Positions 51,533 through 60,509 of a stretch of 64,000 nt of DNA are shown here, piece by piece; within the stretch, counting starts at the first letter, position 1; every line of letters begins with the position of its first letter. The notes under the pieces are model-generated. The model worked only from the letters and a program-made list of their open reading frames with translations. It did not search any database and was not told where the DNA came from. Origin of the DNA: Sarcina sp034439435 (GTDB taxonomy: Bacteria > Bacillota > Clostridia > Clostridiales > Clostridiaceae); contig NZ_JAPCKJ010000002.1 of the NCBI RefSeq assembly GCF_034439435.1, positions 434,001 to 498,000 of the forward strand, written 5' to 3'. A program made the translations under genes and the position numbers.

Positions 51533-53593
51533 TTAATAATTTTCAGCTCTTACTTCAAAGAATCCTTGAGCGTAATTACATACTGGACAAACTTCAGGAG
51601 CTTTTTTACCCATAACAAGATGTCCACAATTTAAGCATTCCCACATAGTTTCTTCTGATTTTTCAAATACTTTTTGCATTTCTATATTGTTTAAAAGTTT
51701 TCTATATCTATCTTCATGAGATTTTTCTATTTTAGCAACTTCTATGAACTTTTCTGCTAAATCAAAGAATCCTTCTTCTTCTGCATCCTTTGCAAATCTA
51801 GCATACATGTCTGACCATTCGTAGTGTTCTCCTTCAGCTGCATGTAATAAGTTTTCCTTATTATCTCCTAAGTATCCTAATTCTTTAAACCATAATTTAG
51901 AATGTTCTCTTTCATTTCCAGCTGTTTTTAAGAATAGTTGATAGATTTGTTCATATCCTTCATTTTTAGCTACATCTGCAAAGAATGTATATTTATTTCT
52001 AGCTATTGATTCTCCTGCTAATGCATCCATTAAGTTCTTTTCTGTTTTTGTTCCTTTATATTTGTTAGCACTTTCACTAGATGATTCTGATTTTTCTTCA
52101 ACCTTTACAAATGCTGAAGCTGGACTTTTACAAACTGGACATGTAAATCCCTCTGGTAATTCTCCTTCTTGGATATATCCACAAACTGAACAACGATATT
52201 TTACTGATGTACTCATTTTTTCTCCTCCTAAATCTTTACTTCTATCAATATAAATTGTATGCAACATTTCCTCTGCAATATTACTTAAAGGTTTTCCATA
52301 AAAGTCTTCATATAGCTTTTTGATTTCCTCATTTTCATGACTTAATCTAACTTTCATACTTGAATCTCTTTTATATAGTCCATTGATACGTTTTTCCATA
52401 AGCTCATCACCTTTAAACTCAGCATCTTTTGGCTGACCACCTCCGCCAATACATCCTCCTGGACAAGTCATAACCTCAATAAAGTGATATTTTTTATTTC
52501 CATTTTTCATTTTTGAAATAAATTCTGAGGCGGTTTTGGTTCCATAAATAACAGCTATATTTATATCTAATCCATTGATTTTAAAGCTTGCTTCACGAAC
52601 TCCCTCCATACCTCTTACAGTTTCTAAGTTATAAAATAATTTTGGTGGATTTTCTTTTGTTATATATTTATATGCTGTTCTAAGAGCAGCCTCCATAACA
52701 CCTCCTGTGTTTGCAAATATGACACCTGCACCCGAAGCCTCTCCCATTAATTTATCAAAGCTGCTATCTTCTAAAGAATTAAAATCTATTTCTTTTTCTT
52801 TAGCCCAAATAGCTACTTCCCTAGTTGTTATAACATAATCCATGTCTCTCATGTCACCTATACCATAGTATTTACCAGATGCATTCATTTCTTCTCTTTT
52901 GATTTCAAACTTTTTAGCTGTACATGGAGTTAATGCTACATTCACAATTTTAGATGGATCAATTCCCATCTTTTTTGCAAAATAAGTTTTTATTGTAGGT
53001 CCCTGCATACCAATAGGACTCTTTGAAGTTGAAATATGCTCTAAAATTTCTGGATGAAATGTTTCTGCATATTTTACCCAGGCAGGACAACAGCTAGTAA
53101 ATTGAGGTAAAGGTTTACTTTTCTTTTCTATACGCTCTACTAATTCACTTGCCTCCTCAACTATTGTTAAATCAGCAGCAAAATTAGTATCAAGTACATA
53201 ATCAACTCCTAATTTACGAAGTAAGGCAACCATTTTCCCTTCAACAAAACTACCATCTTTCATGTTGAATTCTTCACCTAAAGATACCCTAATAGCTGGA
53301 GAGGTAGAAACTATAACTATCTTATCTTTATCCTTTACTGCATCTTGGACCTTACCATAGTCAAAGACTTCTGTAATACTAGATGTAGGACAAACATTTG
53401 CACATTGACCACAATTAATACAAACAGCAACATCATGAGTTTTTTCTAATGAATAATGACCATTTACACCTATGTAATCTGTACATATATTTTTACACGT
53501 ACCACACTTTATACATTTATCTTCATCCCTACAAATTGATGGGTTGTCCTTTTCAATGGCTACACGAATATCTGTAGATAAATGCTTACTCAT
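51533..53593 (-). CDS. [FeFe] hydrogenase fused to rubredoxin and rubrerythrin
   Basis: A 686-residue cytoplasmic fusion. Residues about 20-70: two [4Fe-4S] sites (C27, C30, C33, C37; C58, C61, C64, C68). Residues about 90-440: H-cluster domain with all three signatures, T166-SCCPAW, P223-CTAKKFE and M375-TCPGGCIGGGGQP. Residues about 460-500: rubredoxin (CSVCGY, CPVCK). About 515-645: rubrerythrin diiron four-helix domain (AGESIARNKYTFF, EREH). About 650-686: second rubredoxin (CLNCGH, CPVCN). Electrons from H2 could pass through the rubredoxins to reduce peroxide at the diiron site. An in-frame ATG at 52216 with a perfect ribosome binding site may also yield the rubrerythrin part alone. Confidence 0.93.
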   Translation of the reverse strand: MSKHLSTDIRVAIEKDNPSICRDEDKCIKCGTCKNICTDYIGVNGHYSLEKTHDVAVCINCGQCANVCPTSSITEVFDYGKVQDAVKDKDKIVIVSTSPAIRVSLGEEFNMKDGSFVEGKMVALLRKLGVDYVLDTNFAADLTIVEEASELVERIEKKSKPLPQFTSCCPAWVKYAETFHPEILEHISTSKSPIGMQGPTIKTYFAKKMGIDPSKIVNVALTPCTAKKFEIKREEMNASGKYYGIGDMRDMDYVITTREVAIWAKEKEIDFNSLEDSSFDKLMGEASGAGVIFANTGGVMEAALRTAYKYITKENPPKLFYNLETVRGMEGVREASFKINGLDINIAVIYGTKTASEFISKMKNGNKKYHFIEVMTCPGGCIGGGGQPKDAEFKGDELMEKRINGLYKRDSSMKVRLSHENEEIKKLYEDFYGKPLSNIAEEMLHTIYIDRSKDLGGEKMSTSVKYRCSVCGYIQEGELPEGFTCPVCKSPASAFVKVEEKSESSSESANKYKGTKTEKNLMDALAGESIARNKYTFFADVAKNEGYEQIYQLFLKTAGNEREHSKLWFKELGYLGDNKENLLHAAEGEHYEWSDMYARFAKDAEEEGFFDLAEKFIEVAKIEKSHEDRYRKLLNNIEMQKVFEKSEETMWECLNCGHLVMGKKAPEVCPVCNYAQGFFEVRAENY
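52214..52228 (-). promoter_or_regulatory. Internal ribosome binding site and start in the hydrogenase fusion
   Basis: GGAGGAG (52228-52222), five A, then ATG (52216-52214) in frame with the hydrogenase. It would start a 227-residue rubredoxin-rubrerythrin-rubredoxin protein (MSTSVKYRCSVCG...). Confidence 0.7.
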
Positions 53594-53845
53594 TTAGTTC
53601 TCCTCCTGTTAATTTTTAAATTTTATTTTATAACTACATATGTGATATTAAACCCTAATACATATTTTTTCAATTAATGTATTTAAATACATTCACTGTT
53701 TTTTTATTTATTATTTAACTTTTTTTAAATAATTTATATATTTTTTAACACTCACTTTAATATCTACTCTTTTTGAGATTAAATCTTCAATTTGTATAAG
53801 ATTATATAAAAAATTTTAAAAACGGTGTTTTAAATTACATAATAA
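53594..53845. other. Upstream region of the hydrogenase fusion gene
   Basis: AT-rich, no ORF. No clear regulator site recognised by eye. Confidence 0.35.
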
Positions 53846-54002
53846 ATATTTTTTCTTTATTTAAATATACTTTTTGAAGAATTAAATCTTATAGCTTATG
53901 CTACTTCCACTACAAAAGACAATAAAGTTATAACAGCTTGGGATAAGGATAGTAATACTTATTATTTAAATAAAAAAACTTGTGAAATGGTATATAAATA
54001 AT
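53846..54002 (+). pseudogene. C-terminal fragment of an unknown protein
   Basis: A frame without start codon reads LFEELNLIAYATSTTKDNK, then VITAWDKDSNTYYLNKKTC and EMVYK. It looks like the end of a real protein and is followed directly by a terminator (54007), as for a once-expressed gene. Family not recognised. Confidence 0.5.
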
Positions 54003-54006
54003 ATAG

Positions 54007-54037
54007 AAAAGCTCTATGCTATAAACATAGAGCTTTT
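54007..54037. terminator. Intrinsic terminator
   Basis: AAAAGCTCTATG / CATAGAGCTTTT with a six-base loop and a T-run; same stem core as at 48591. Confidence 0.85.
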
Positions 54038-54092
54038 TATTGTATCCAAACAAGTCTGTAAAAGTCTTTATTATGATTAATCTCTAGACATC

Positions 54093-54830
54093 TTACTTAT
54101 GTTCTGTATTCTTCTCTTTAAACCTAATAACTCTTATTAAAAATATTGGTATCTTTTTTATCCTAAATATACGACTAGGTTCTAATATTATGCGGTGAAG
54201 CCATTCTAAATTAAGCTTTCTAAAAATTATTGGTGCTCTCTTTACAGTTCCAGCCATTATATCAATACTTCCACCAATTCCTGCACTTATTTTAACTGGC
54301 AATATATCTTTATTTCTATAAATCCATTCCTCTTGTCTTGGACAACCTAATTCAACTAATAATACACTTGGCTTTAAACGCTGAATTTCTTCTATTATTA
54401 ACTGCTCCTCTTCTTTGTCAAAGTATCCATCATGAACTCCAACAATTTTTAGATTTTTATATTTCTCTTCCATTAAAACTTGAGCCTTCTTAGCAACACC
54501 AGGTTTAGCACCTAATAAATAAATGGTTTCATCAGTTTCCTTAATAGCATCAAAAAGTTCAAATATTAAATCACATCCTGCTACTCTTTCCTTTATTTCA
54601 TCCTTTAATAATTTTGAGGCTAATACTATTCCAATACCATCAGGAATAACCAAATCAGCTTCATTTATAATATTAAAAAGCAATTTATTGCTTTGAGCCT
54701 CCATTACAATCTCTGGATTAGGTGTTATTAATAAATGATTTTTATCTGATTTTAAAAAACTCAATAATCTCTCTAATGCTTCTATACTACTTATGTTATC
54801 AAAAGGAACATCTAATATATTAACTTTCAT
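54093..54830 (-). CDS. tagA: WecG/TagA/CpsF family glycosyltransferase
   Basis: A 245-residue membrane-associated transferase of family GT26. LITPNPEIVMEAQ, DLVIPDGIGIV (with the catalytic Asp region) and GCPRQEEWIYRNK are family hallmarks, and the basic C-terminal tail fits peripheral membrane binding. TagA adds N-acetylmannosamine to undecaprenyl-PP-GlcNAc, the second step of teichoic-acid linkage-unit synthesis. AAAGGAGAAG precedes the ATG. No other teichoic-acid gene lies in the window, so the exact glycan is inferred from family only. Confidence 0.9.
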   Translation of the reverse strand: MKVNILDVPFDNISSIEALERLLSFLKSDKNHLLITPNPEIVMEAQSNKLLFNIINEADLVIPDGIGIVLASKLLKDEIKERVAGCDLIFELFDAIKETDETIYLLGAKPGVAKKAQVLMEEKYKNLKIVGVHDGYFDKEEEQLIIEEIQRLKPSVLLVELGCPRQEEWIYRNKDILPVKISAGIGGSIDIMAGTVKRAPIIFRKLNLEWLHRIILEPSRIFRIKKIPIFLIRVIRFKEKNTEHK

Positions 54831-54871
54831 AATTTATCTTCTCCTTTGTAATAAGTTAAATGAGCTTTTAA

Positions 54872-55279
54872 TTACTCATCTCTAAAGTCATATTTTCCAT
54901 TAGGCAAGTCTATATCATGTCCATTTATAGAAATAGTATCAGCATCAACCCAAGTCATATCTACCTCTTCTATATGGTAATCATTATATATTAGTTTTTC
55001 CTTTTTGCTATTACCCTCTTTCAAATAGCATCTTACTGCCCAATCTGTTGTTGATCCTCCGTTAACAAGATAAGCCTGAACTTTGTATTTTCCATCACTA
55101 GATACTGTTTCTCCTAAAAGTTCCTCACTTGGTTTAAAATATACAGTAATATCGTTTACTGCTGATGATATTTTAAAAACAGATACTCCTAAGAAGATTA
55201 TACAAACAAAGATAACTACTCCCCATATAATCTTGGATCTCTTATTTTTTGAATTTTTAGTAATCCCTTTATCCTCCAT
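54872..55279 (-). CDS. DUF5412-like membrane-anchored protein
   Basis: A 135-residue protein: charged start, one helix (about 16-36) and an extracellular domain with SSDGKYKVQAYLVNGGSTTDWAVRC, YNDYHIEEVDMTWVDADTISINGH and LPNGKYDF. This pattern fits the DUF5412 family of small extracytoplasmic proteins of unknown role. AAGGAGAA precedes the ATG. Co-directional with tagA after 42 bases, so the two may be co-transcribed. Confidence 0.75.
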   Translation of the reverse strand: MEDKGITKNSKNKRSKIIWGVVIFVCIIFLGVSVFKISSAVNDITVYFKPSEELLGETVSSDGKYKVQAYLVNGGSTTDWAVRCYLKEGNSKKEKLIYNDYHIEEVDMTWVDADTISINGHDIDLPNGKYDFRDE

Positions 55280-55373
55280 AAATTTTCTCCTTAATATTTG
55301 AACTCATAACTCTCTTCTCATCTTAATTATAAATTACTCTTAGAATTATTAAAACTTACTTATATTATAAATA

Positions 55374-55844
55374 TCAATCTTTACAGATTTTCTTCATAAC
55401 AAAGATAAGAAAAAGGAAGTACATTGGCACAATTATAAAAGAAAAATCAAATAATCCAAAGTTATATAAAACCTCAAACATTCCTACAAAAGGTAATAAA
55501 ATTATGTTTAATGGGTAGGTAATAAATGAAAGGATACTATCATTTGGTGTTGATTGATAAAACCAAGATAAAAAATAGTCCTTGTCAATTATAAAAACAA
55601 TAAAGAAAGCCATTAATCCAATAATAAAGTTTCTAACCTTTTTAAATTTCACACTAAATATTTTTACTAAACCAATAAACAAAATAGTATTTATGATTAG
55701 TATGACATGAGCATTTTCTGTCATTGGAGTGTATTTATTATCAACCTTAAAGCCTACTACCAAAGATGAAGCATATAGAAAAATATAAATAATCACAAGT
55801 TTTAATGTTTCATTTATACTTCTAAGCTTATTTAAAAAGTTCAT
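55374..55844 (-). CDS. Four-helix membrane protein
   Basis: A 156-residue protein with hydrophobic segments at about 14-33, 47-65, 71-91 and 108-150 (probably two). GAGGAGGGG precedes the ATG. It is the first gene of a leftward set with the DUF5412-like and TagA genes. Family not recognised. Confidence 0.6.
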   Translation of the reverse strand: MNFLNKLRSINETLKLVIIYIFLYASSLVVGFKVDNKYTPMTENAHVILIINTILFIGLVKIFSVKFKKVRNFIIGLMAFFIVFIIDKDYFLSWFYQSTPNDSILSFITYPLNIILLPFVGMFEVLYNFGLFDFSFIIVPMYFLFLIFVMKKICKD

Positions 55845-55934
55845 TTTATCCCCTCCTCTTCCATAAGTTTATCATTTAAATATTGCCAAGATATTACCTT
55901 AAGAATATTTTTAAATTTATTTAACAGATAATAA

Positions 55935-56126
55935 ATGAAGAAATCTGATGTGGTCTTAGAGTCTCTTGATTTAGTAGATATAACTAGTTTCTATGTGAAA
56001 AACAATCTATTCTTATATCACTATTACCGTGCAAAATCTTATAAAGAACTTGGTTTATTAGATCAAGCTGAAGAATCATTTAAACTATTAAATGACCTAG
56101 TTAAAAGAAAAGGATTAACTAAGTAA
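55935..56126 (+). pseudogene. TPR-like fragment
   Basis: A 63-codon frame with no ribosome binding site. FLYHYYRAKSYKELGLLDQAEESFKLLNDL is a clear tetratricopeptide-type repeat, so the frame is probably the end of a larger TPR protein that has lost its start. A terminator follows at 56215. Confidence 0.45.
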
Positions 56127-56214
56127 TCAGCTAATATACGTGGAGTTAAAATTGATATTGAATAATTTTAAAAATATAAACATTAAAGACTTAAAATGTT
56201 TTTATTATATAAAT

Positions 56215-56252
56215 AAAGCTTATATCCCTATTCATTAAGGATATAAGCTTTT
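56215..56252. terminator. Bidirectional terminator
   Basis: AAAGCTTATATCC / GGATATAAGCTTT with an 11-base loop, between the TPR fragment and the convergent P-type ATPase gene. Confidence 0.82.
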
Positions 56253-56286
56253 AACTCTTATATTAAATATTTTCTTTTGAATGCTG

Positions 56287-58929
56287 TTATTTAGAAAGTC
56301 TTCTTTGAATTAGCTTGCTGATTTCAGAAATTAGTATTACTAAAAATCCAACTAAGATTATTTTAATCCACATACTAATTGGTAAAGCTATAGTGTTGAA
56401 GAATACTCCACCAAATTGAGTTATAACAACTTGTAGAGTAAATGTCACTAGGAAAACTACTAGCATCACCTTATTATTAGAAATATTCTTAAAAATACTA
56501 GTATTGGTTAACTCCCTGCTATTAAATGCATTGAATAATTGGAATACAACAAACATTGTAAATAATATTGTTGGCATTTGTTCTTTAGTAGCACCCATAA
56601 AATTAAAAATATTCTGTCCTATAAATACTAAGGATATAAAGACTCCATTTATTACTATTCTTCTTAACATTCCTTTAGTTACAATATTAGCATTCCTCTT
56701 TGTTGGTTCTCTTCCCATTAAATCCTCTCTTATAGGTTCAAGACCTAAAGTTAAGGCTGGTGGACCATCCATTATTAGATTTATCCATAATAATTGTAAG
56801 GCTGTAAAAGGAGATTTAAAACCTAATAATATGGTGAAAAGTACAACTATTACGGATGATAAATTAACTGTAAGCTGAAACTGTATAAATCTTTGAAAGT
56901 TCTCATATATGCCACGTCCCCATTGAACTGCTTTTATAATTGTAGAAAAAGAATCATTTAATAAGACTATATCACTTGCCTCTTTTGAAACCTCAGTTCC
57001 TGATATACCCATGGATATTCCCACATCAGCACTTTTTATTGCAGGAGCATCGTTTATCCCATCACCTGTAACTGCTACAATGTTTCCTAATCTCTTAAGG
57101 ATTTTCACAACTCTCATCTTTATTGATGGCGTGCTTCGTGCTATTACTCTGATTTTAGGTAATAGCTCCTCTAATTCTTCATCACTTAAGTTTTCTATTT
57201 CCTTTGCCTCTACCGCTATATGGTTGTTATGAAGTAAATCTAACTCCTTTGATATGGCCTTTGCTGTTATTAAATTGTCTCCTGTAAGTATCTTCACATC
57301 TATTCCTGAACTAAGACACTTATTGATTGAGACAAACACATCCTCTCTAAGTGGATCTGATATTGCAACAAACCCATCAAATATCATTTCACTTTCTACT
57401 AACTCTCGAATCCATTCATAATTATTAATACGCCCTAAATTTTTATGAGCAAAAGCTATTACTCTATAAGCCTTATTTTGATATTTCTCAATTTCCTTCT
57501 CTATCTCTTTTTTATTTTCCTCATTTATTTTGCACATAGATATAATTTTTTCTGGACTACCTTTTGTGTAAGCGTATGCCTCCTCTTCTTTTCCTACTAT
57601 TGTAGTCATATTCTTAGTATCTGAAGAAAAAGGAAATACATAGAGCATATTATTAAAATTACGTATTTCTTTATAATCTTTCTTTGCTTCCTTAACAGCT
57701 ACTAATAAAGCACATTCTGTAGGGCTTCCAATGAATTTAATTTCCTTATCTTTTAATTCTAAGTCTGCCGTACTATTTATACAGAAATTTTCTATTATGT
57801 CCTTATTATTTAACTCACTAGGTTTTACTATATGAGAATCTACATATATATCTATTACCTTCATCTTATTCTCTGTGAGAGTACCTGTCTTATCTGAGCA
57901 AATCATATTTATACATCCAATTGTTTCACAAGCAATCATCTTCTTAACTAGGGCATTTTGTTTTGACATCTTTATAATATTTATGGATAGAGACACGGCA
58001 ACAATAGTTGGTAATCCCTCTGGCACAGCTGCTACTATTAGTACTATACTTGTTATAAATGCTTCAGATACTGTATCAAGAGAAATAGTTCCACTCAAGA
58101 AAAATATTATAATCTGTACTGAAAATACTATAAAGGCAGCCATGACTCCAAGCACAGTTATAAGCTTTCCTAACCTAGCTAGCTTTTCCTGTAATGGAGT
58201 ATTTGATTTTTGAGTTGATGATAACTCATTGGCTATCTTACCAAACTCAGTACTTTCTCCTACATTGGTTACAATCATTTTTCCCTTTCCTTCTGTAACG
58301 AAGCTTCCTGAATAAAGCATATTCGTACGTTCTGCCACTGGGATGCTTTTCTCATGAAATATTATCTCTGAATCCTTATTTACAGGCATACTCTCACCTG
58401 TTAAAGCAGATTCATCCACCATAAGGGAGTCAGCCTCTAATAATCTCCCATCTACAGGAAGTTTATCTCCTGTTTCAACTAAAACAATATCCCCACTAAC
58501 TATATTCTTTTGTGGTATTACCTGAACTTCATTGTTTCTAATAACTTTTACCAAGGTATTTTCATTGATTTTACTTAAGGCTTCAAAAGCTTTGGCACTC
58601 TTTTGCTCCATAAAAACTGTGATTATAACTGATAAAGAAATTGCTATAAATATCCCTAAACATTCAAGAAAATCAGCATTACCACCATTTAAAGCTCTTA
58701 TGACATTAACACCTAAGGCAATTATTCCTGCTGAGATTAACATTAGAATCATATGTTCTGTAGCTGCATTAATCACTTGTTTAATAAGGGATTCTGATTC
58801 ATATTTCTTAAGCTTATTCTCACCAAATTTCCTCTGATTTTCTTTTACCTGTAGTTCACTTAACCCTTCCCTTTCATTTGAGTTGAAAAAGTCAATAACT
58901 TCTTGTTTTTCCTTCATAAAAGCATTCAT
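56287..58929 (-). CDS. P-type cation ATPase under a manganese riboswitch, likely Mn2+/Ca2+ exporter
   Basis: Start set at the ATG at 58929, shortly after GGAGGTAGAGG; the upstream in-frame ATG at 58953 has no site. About 880 residues of type P2: N-terminal cation-ATPase domain, actuator motif TGES, M4 motif PEGLP, phosphorylation site DKTGTLT, hinge TGDGINDAPA and six C-terminal helices. Sequence type is that of calcium pumps (SERCA/PMCA-like). The yybP-ykoY riboswitch in its leader points to manganese as the controlling ion, as for Lactococcus YoaB and pneumococcal MgtA. It should pump Mn2+ (and perhaps Ca2+) out of the cytoplasm. Ion choice is inferred from the riboswitch. Confidence 0.9.
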   Translation of the reverse strand: MNAFMKEKQEVIDFFNSNEREGLSELQVKENQRKFGENKLKKYESESLIKQVINAATEHMILMLISAGIIALGVNVIRALNGGNADFLECLGIFIAISLSVIITVFMEQKSAKAFEALSKINENTLVKVIRNNEVQVIPQKNIVSGDIVLVETGDKLPVDGRLLEADSLMVDESALTGESMPVNKDSEIIFHEKSIPVAERTNMLYSGSFVTEGKGKMIVTNVGESTEFGKIANELSSTQKSNTPLQEKLARLGKLITVLGVMAAFIVFSVQIIIFFLSGTISLDTVSEAFITSIVLIVAAVPEGLPTIVAVSLSINIIKMSKQNALVKKMIACETIGCINMICSDKTGTLTENKMKVIDIYVDSHIVKPSELNNKDIIENFCINSTADLELKDKEIKFIGSPTECALLVAVKEAKKDYKEIRNFNNMLYVFPFSSDTKNMTTIVGKEEEAYAYTKGSPEKIISMCKINEENKKEIEKEIEKYQNKAYRVIAFAHKNLGRINNYEWIRELVESEMIFDGFVAISDPLREDVFVSINKCLSSGIDVKILTGDNLITAKAISKELDLLHNNHIAVEAKEIENLSDEELEELLPKIRVIARSTPSIKMRVVKILKRLGNIVAVTGDGINDAPAIKSADVGISMGISGTEVSKEASDIVLLNDSFSTIIKAVQWGRGIYENFQRFIQFQLTVNLSSVIVVLFTILLGFKSPFTALQLLWINLIMDGPPALTLGLEPIREDLMGREPTKRNANIVTKGMLRRIVINGVFISLVFIGQNIFNFMGATKEQMPTILFTMFVVFQLFNAFNSRELTNTSIFKNISNNKVMLVVFLVTFTLQVVITQFGGVFFNTIALPISMWIKIILVGFLVILISEISKLIQRRLSK

Positions 58930-58964
58930 ATAATCCTCTACCTCCATTTTCATCTATATAAAAT

Positions 58965-59003
58965 AAAAACTCATGTACAGTTTTTAAACCATACATGAGT
59001 TTT
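58965..59003 (-). terminator. Second terminator hairpin in the ATPase leader
   Basis: On the minus strand AAACTCATGTA / TACATGAGTTT followed by TTTATTTT, about 35 bases before the ATPase start codon. Confidence 0.7.
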
Positions 59004-59015
59004 ATCTCTAAAACA

Positions 59016-59057
59016 AAAAGAGACACACGCATAGCATAAAAACTATACGTGAGTCTC
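59016..59057 (-). terminator. Expression-platform terminator of the Mn riboswitch
   Basis: On the minus strand GAGACTCACGTATAG pairs with CTATGCGTGTGTCTC, then TTTTTG. Its left arm (CTCAC) is also the closing-stem partner of the aptamer, so ligand binding should open it. Confidence 0.72.
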
Positions 59058-59150
59058 ATTATTTAATACAAAGCCAGACTATAAATAGTCAGTATGTTGG
59101 CATTTGTAACACATTCTCGTGCAAACTACTCCCCCACAAGATATTCTATT
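59043..59150 (-). promoter_or_regulatory. yybP-ykoY (manganese) riboswitch
   Basis: The minus strand shows the conserved parts: GTGGGGGAGTAGTTTGC at the 5' side, GCCAACATACTGAC, TGGCTTTGT and AATGAGACTCAC at the 3' side. GTGGG and CTCAC form the closing stem. The order and consensus bases fit the yybP-ykoY class, which binds Mn2+ and switches exporter genes on. It lies in the leader of the P-type ATPase gene. Confidence 0.88.
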
Positions 59151-59190
59151 AAAACATCCTGTTTTGTGTGAAAGTAAAATCTAAAAATTT

Positions 59191-60057
59191 TTAAACTAAT
59201 ACTTCTTCCTTTACTTCTTCCTTAAGGAATTTATTTAGTGCATAAGCAATTCCATCTTCATCATTTGATAAAGTAACAAAATCAGAGATATCCTTTAATT
59301 CTTGTACTGCATTATCCATAGCGACACCTAGGCCAACGTATTTAACCATTGATGCATCATTATGACCATCACCAAAGGCAATAGCCTCATCTTTACTAAT
59401 CCCTAAGTGAGCGAACACAGTATCTAAAGCCTTTGCTTTATCAATTCCTTTAGCAGTGAATTCAAAGAAGAAATCTGCTGTGAACATACAACTTAAAGTA
59501 TCTTTAAATGGCTCCATCATTTCTTTGTAATGTGCTTGTAAATATTCTGGATCACCAGCAGTTAATATCTTATTTAATGGATAATCTGCAAAAGCTACTA
59601 AATCATCCTTTTCACATAATTTAAATCTACAATTACGAGCTTCATATTTAATTATGTTGAAAGGCTCTCCTTTATAATTTATCTTATTATCATACACATC
59701 CTTAACATACATGTATTCACCTTTACAAATCATAGGTTTAACCTCAAATTTTTTCATATGCTCAAGAACAGCTTGTCCATCTTCTACACTCATAGTTTCA
59801 TTAAATAAAACTTCATTAGTCTCACAATCAATTACCTTTGAACCATTAAATGAAACTAAAAGCCCATGATGCTCGTCCATTTTTAATTCTTTAGCTAAGT
59901 ACATTAATCCTGATGTTGGTCTTCCTGATGCAATAACTAAAATCATTCCATCTTCTTGAGCTTTTAATAAAGCTTCTTTAGTTTTTTCACTTATTTTCTT
60001 TTCATTGTTTGTTAATGTTCCATCAACATCCATAACAATTACTTTGTATTTCTTCAT
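59191..60057 (-). CDS. Cof-type HAD-IIB hydrolase
   Basis: A 288-residue cytoplasmic HAD phosphatase. Motif I is VMDVDGTLT (nucleophile Asp near residue 10), motif II is IASGRPT, a Lys lies before motif IV, which is AFGDGHNDASM. The C2-type cap (about 85-200) marks the Cof/YidA group, which acts on sugar phosphates or flavin/thiamine phosphates; specificity cannot be read from sequence. ATGAGGTGAAAG precedes the ATG. It lies upstream of the Mn-riboswitch leader on the same strand, so read-through could reach the ATPase gene. Confidence 0.9.
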   Translation of the reverse strand: MKKYKVIVMDVDGTLTNNEKKISEKTKEALLKAQEDGMILVIASGRPTSGLMYLAKELKMDEHHGLLVSFNGSKVIDCETNEVLFNETMSVEDGQAVLEHMKKFEVKPMICKGEYMYVKDVYDNKINYKGEPFNIIKYEARNCRFKLCEKDDLVAFADYPLNKILTAGDPEYLQAHYKEMMEPFKDTLSCMFTADFFFEFTAKGIDKAKALDTVFAHLGISKDEAIAFGDGHNDASMVKYVGLGVAMDNAVQELKDISDFVTLSNDEDGIAYALNKFLKEEVKEEVLV

Positions 60058-60200
60058 ACTTTCACCTCATAAACTGTAATAATAAAATCAATTAATATTA
60101 TATAGGGAAAAATATTTCATAACAAATTATTCTATAGCTTATATGTAGTTAAATAAGGATATATATTGTGCTAAGGGGTTTTCACCTTGACTATACGTAA

Positions 60201-60240
60201 AAAAGTGATTTAGCTTCTAGCACATAACTAAATCACTTAA
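60201..60240 (-). terminator. Intrinsic terminator of the MerR-like gene
   Basis: AAGTGATTTAG / CTAAATCACTT; on the minus strand followed by TTTTTT. It lies just beyond the stop at 60246. Confidence 0.8.
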
Positions 60241-60245
60241 AACTT

Positions 60246-60506
60246 CTAAATACCTAATAATATTTTTTTAATTCCTTCTATTGTTAACCCATTAGCTTTT
60301 AATTCTTTTATTTCTTCAATACGCTTAATTACCTCTTCTCTTGGAAACCTTCTAACGAGCCTATTATCAATCTGTTCAAATGGTAATAGCCCCTCCTCCG
60401 TATAGTATTTTAATGTACTGTATCTCATGCCAGTTAACTTAACTAATTCGCTTATTGTAACAAAATCAGAATTTTGTATTCTCTTAATACTTCTTGGTAT
60501 TGACAT
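60246..60506 (-). CDS. MerR-like helix-turn-helix regulator
   Basis: An 86-residue DNA-binding protein. FVTISELVKLTGMRYSTLKYYTEEGLLPFEQIDNRLVRRF is the MerR winged helix-turn-helix; the C-terminal helix is short, with no effector domain. It follows the GPP34-like gene by only three bases, so the two are one transcript. GPP34-type genes and MerR-like regulators may form a regulatory pair, but the truncated partner suggests the unit is decaying. Confidence 0.82.
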   Translation of the reverse strand: MSIPRSIKRIQNSDFVTISELVKLTGMRYSTLKYYTEEGLLPFEQIDNRLVRRFPREEVIKRIEEIKELKANGLTIEGIKKILLGI

Positions 60507-60509
60507 TAT

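Noticed and set aside
57875..58213. 112-codon plus-strand frame inside the P-type ATPase gene
   Set aside because: Shadow of the ATPase in another frame; the ATPase motifs fix the true frame.
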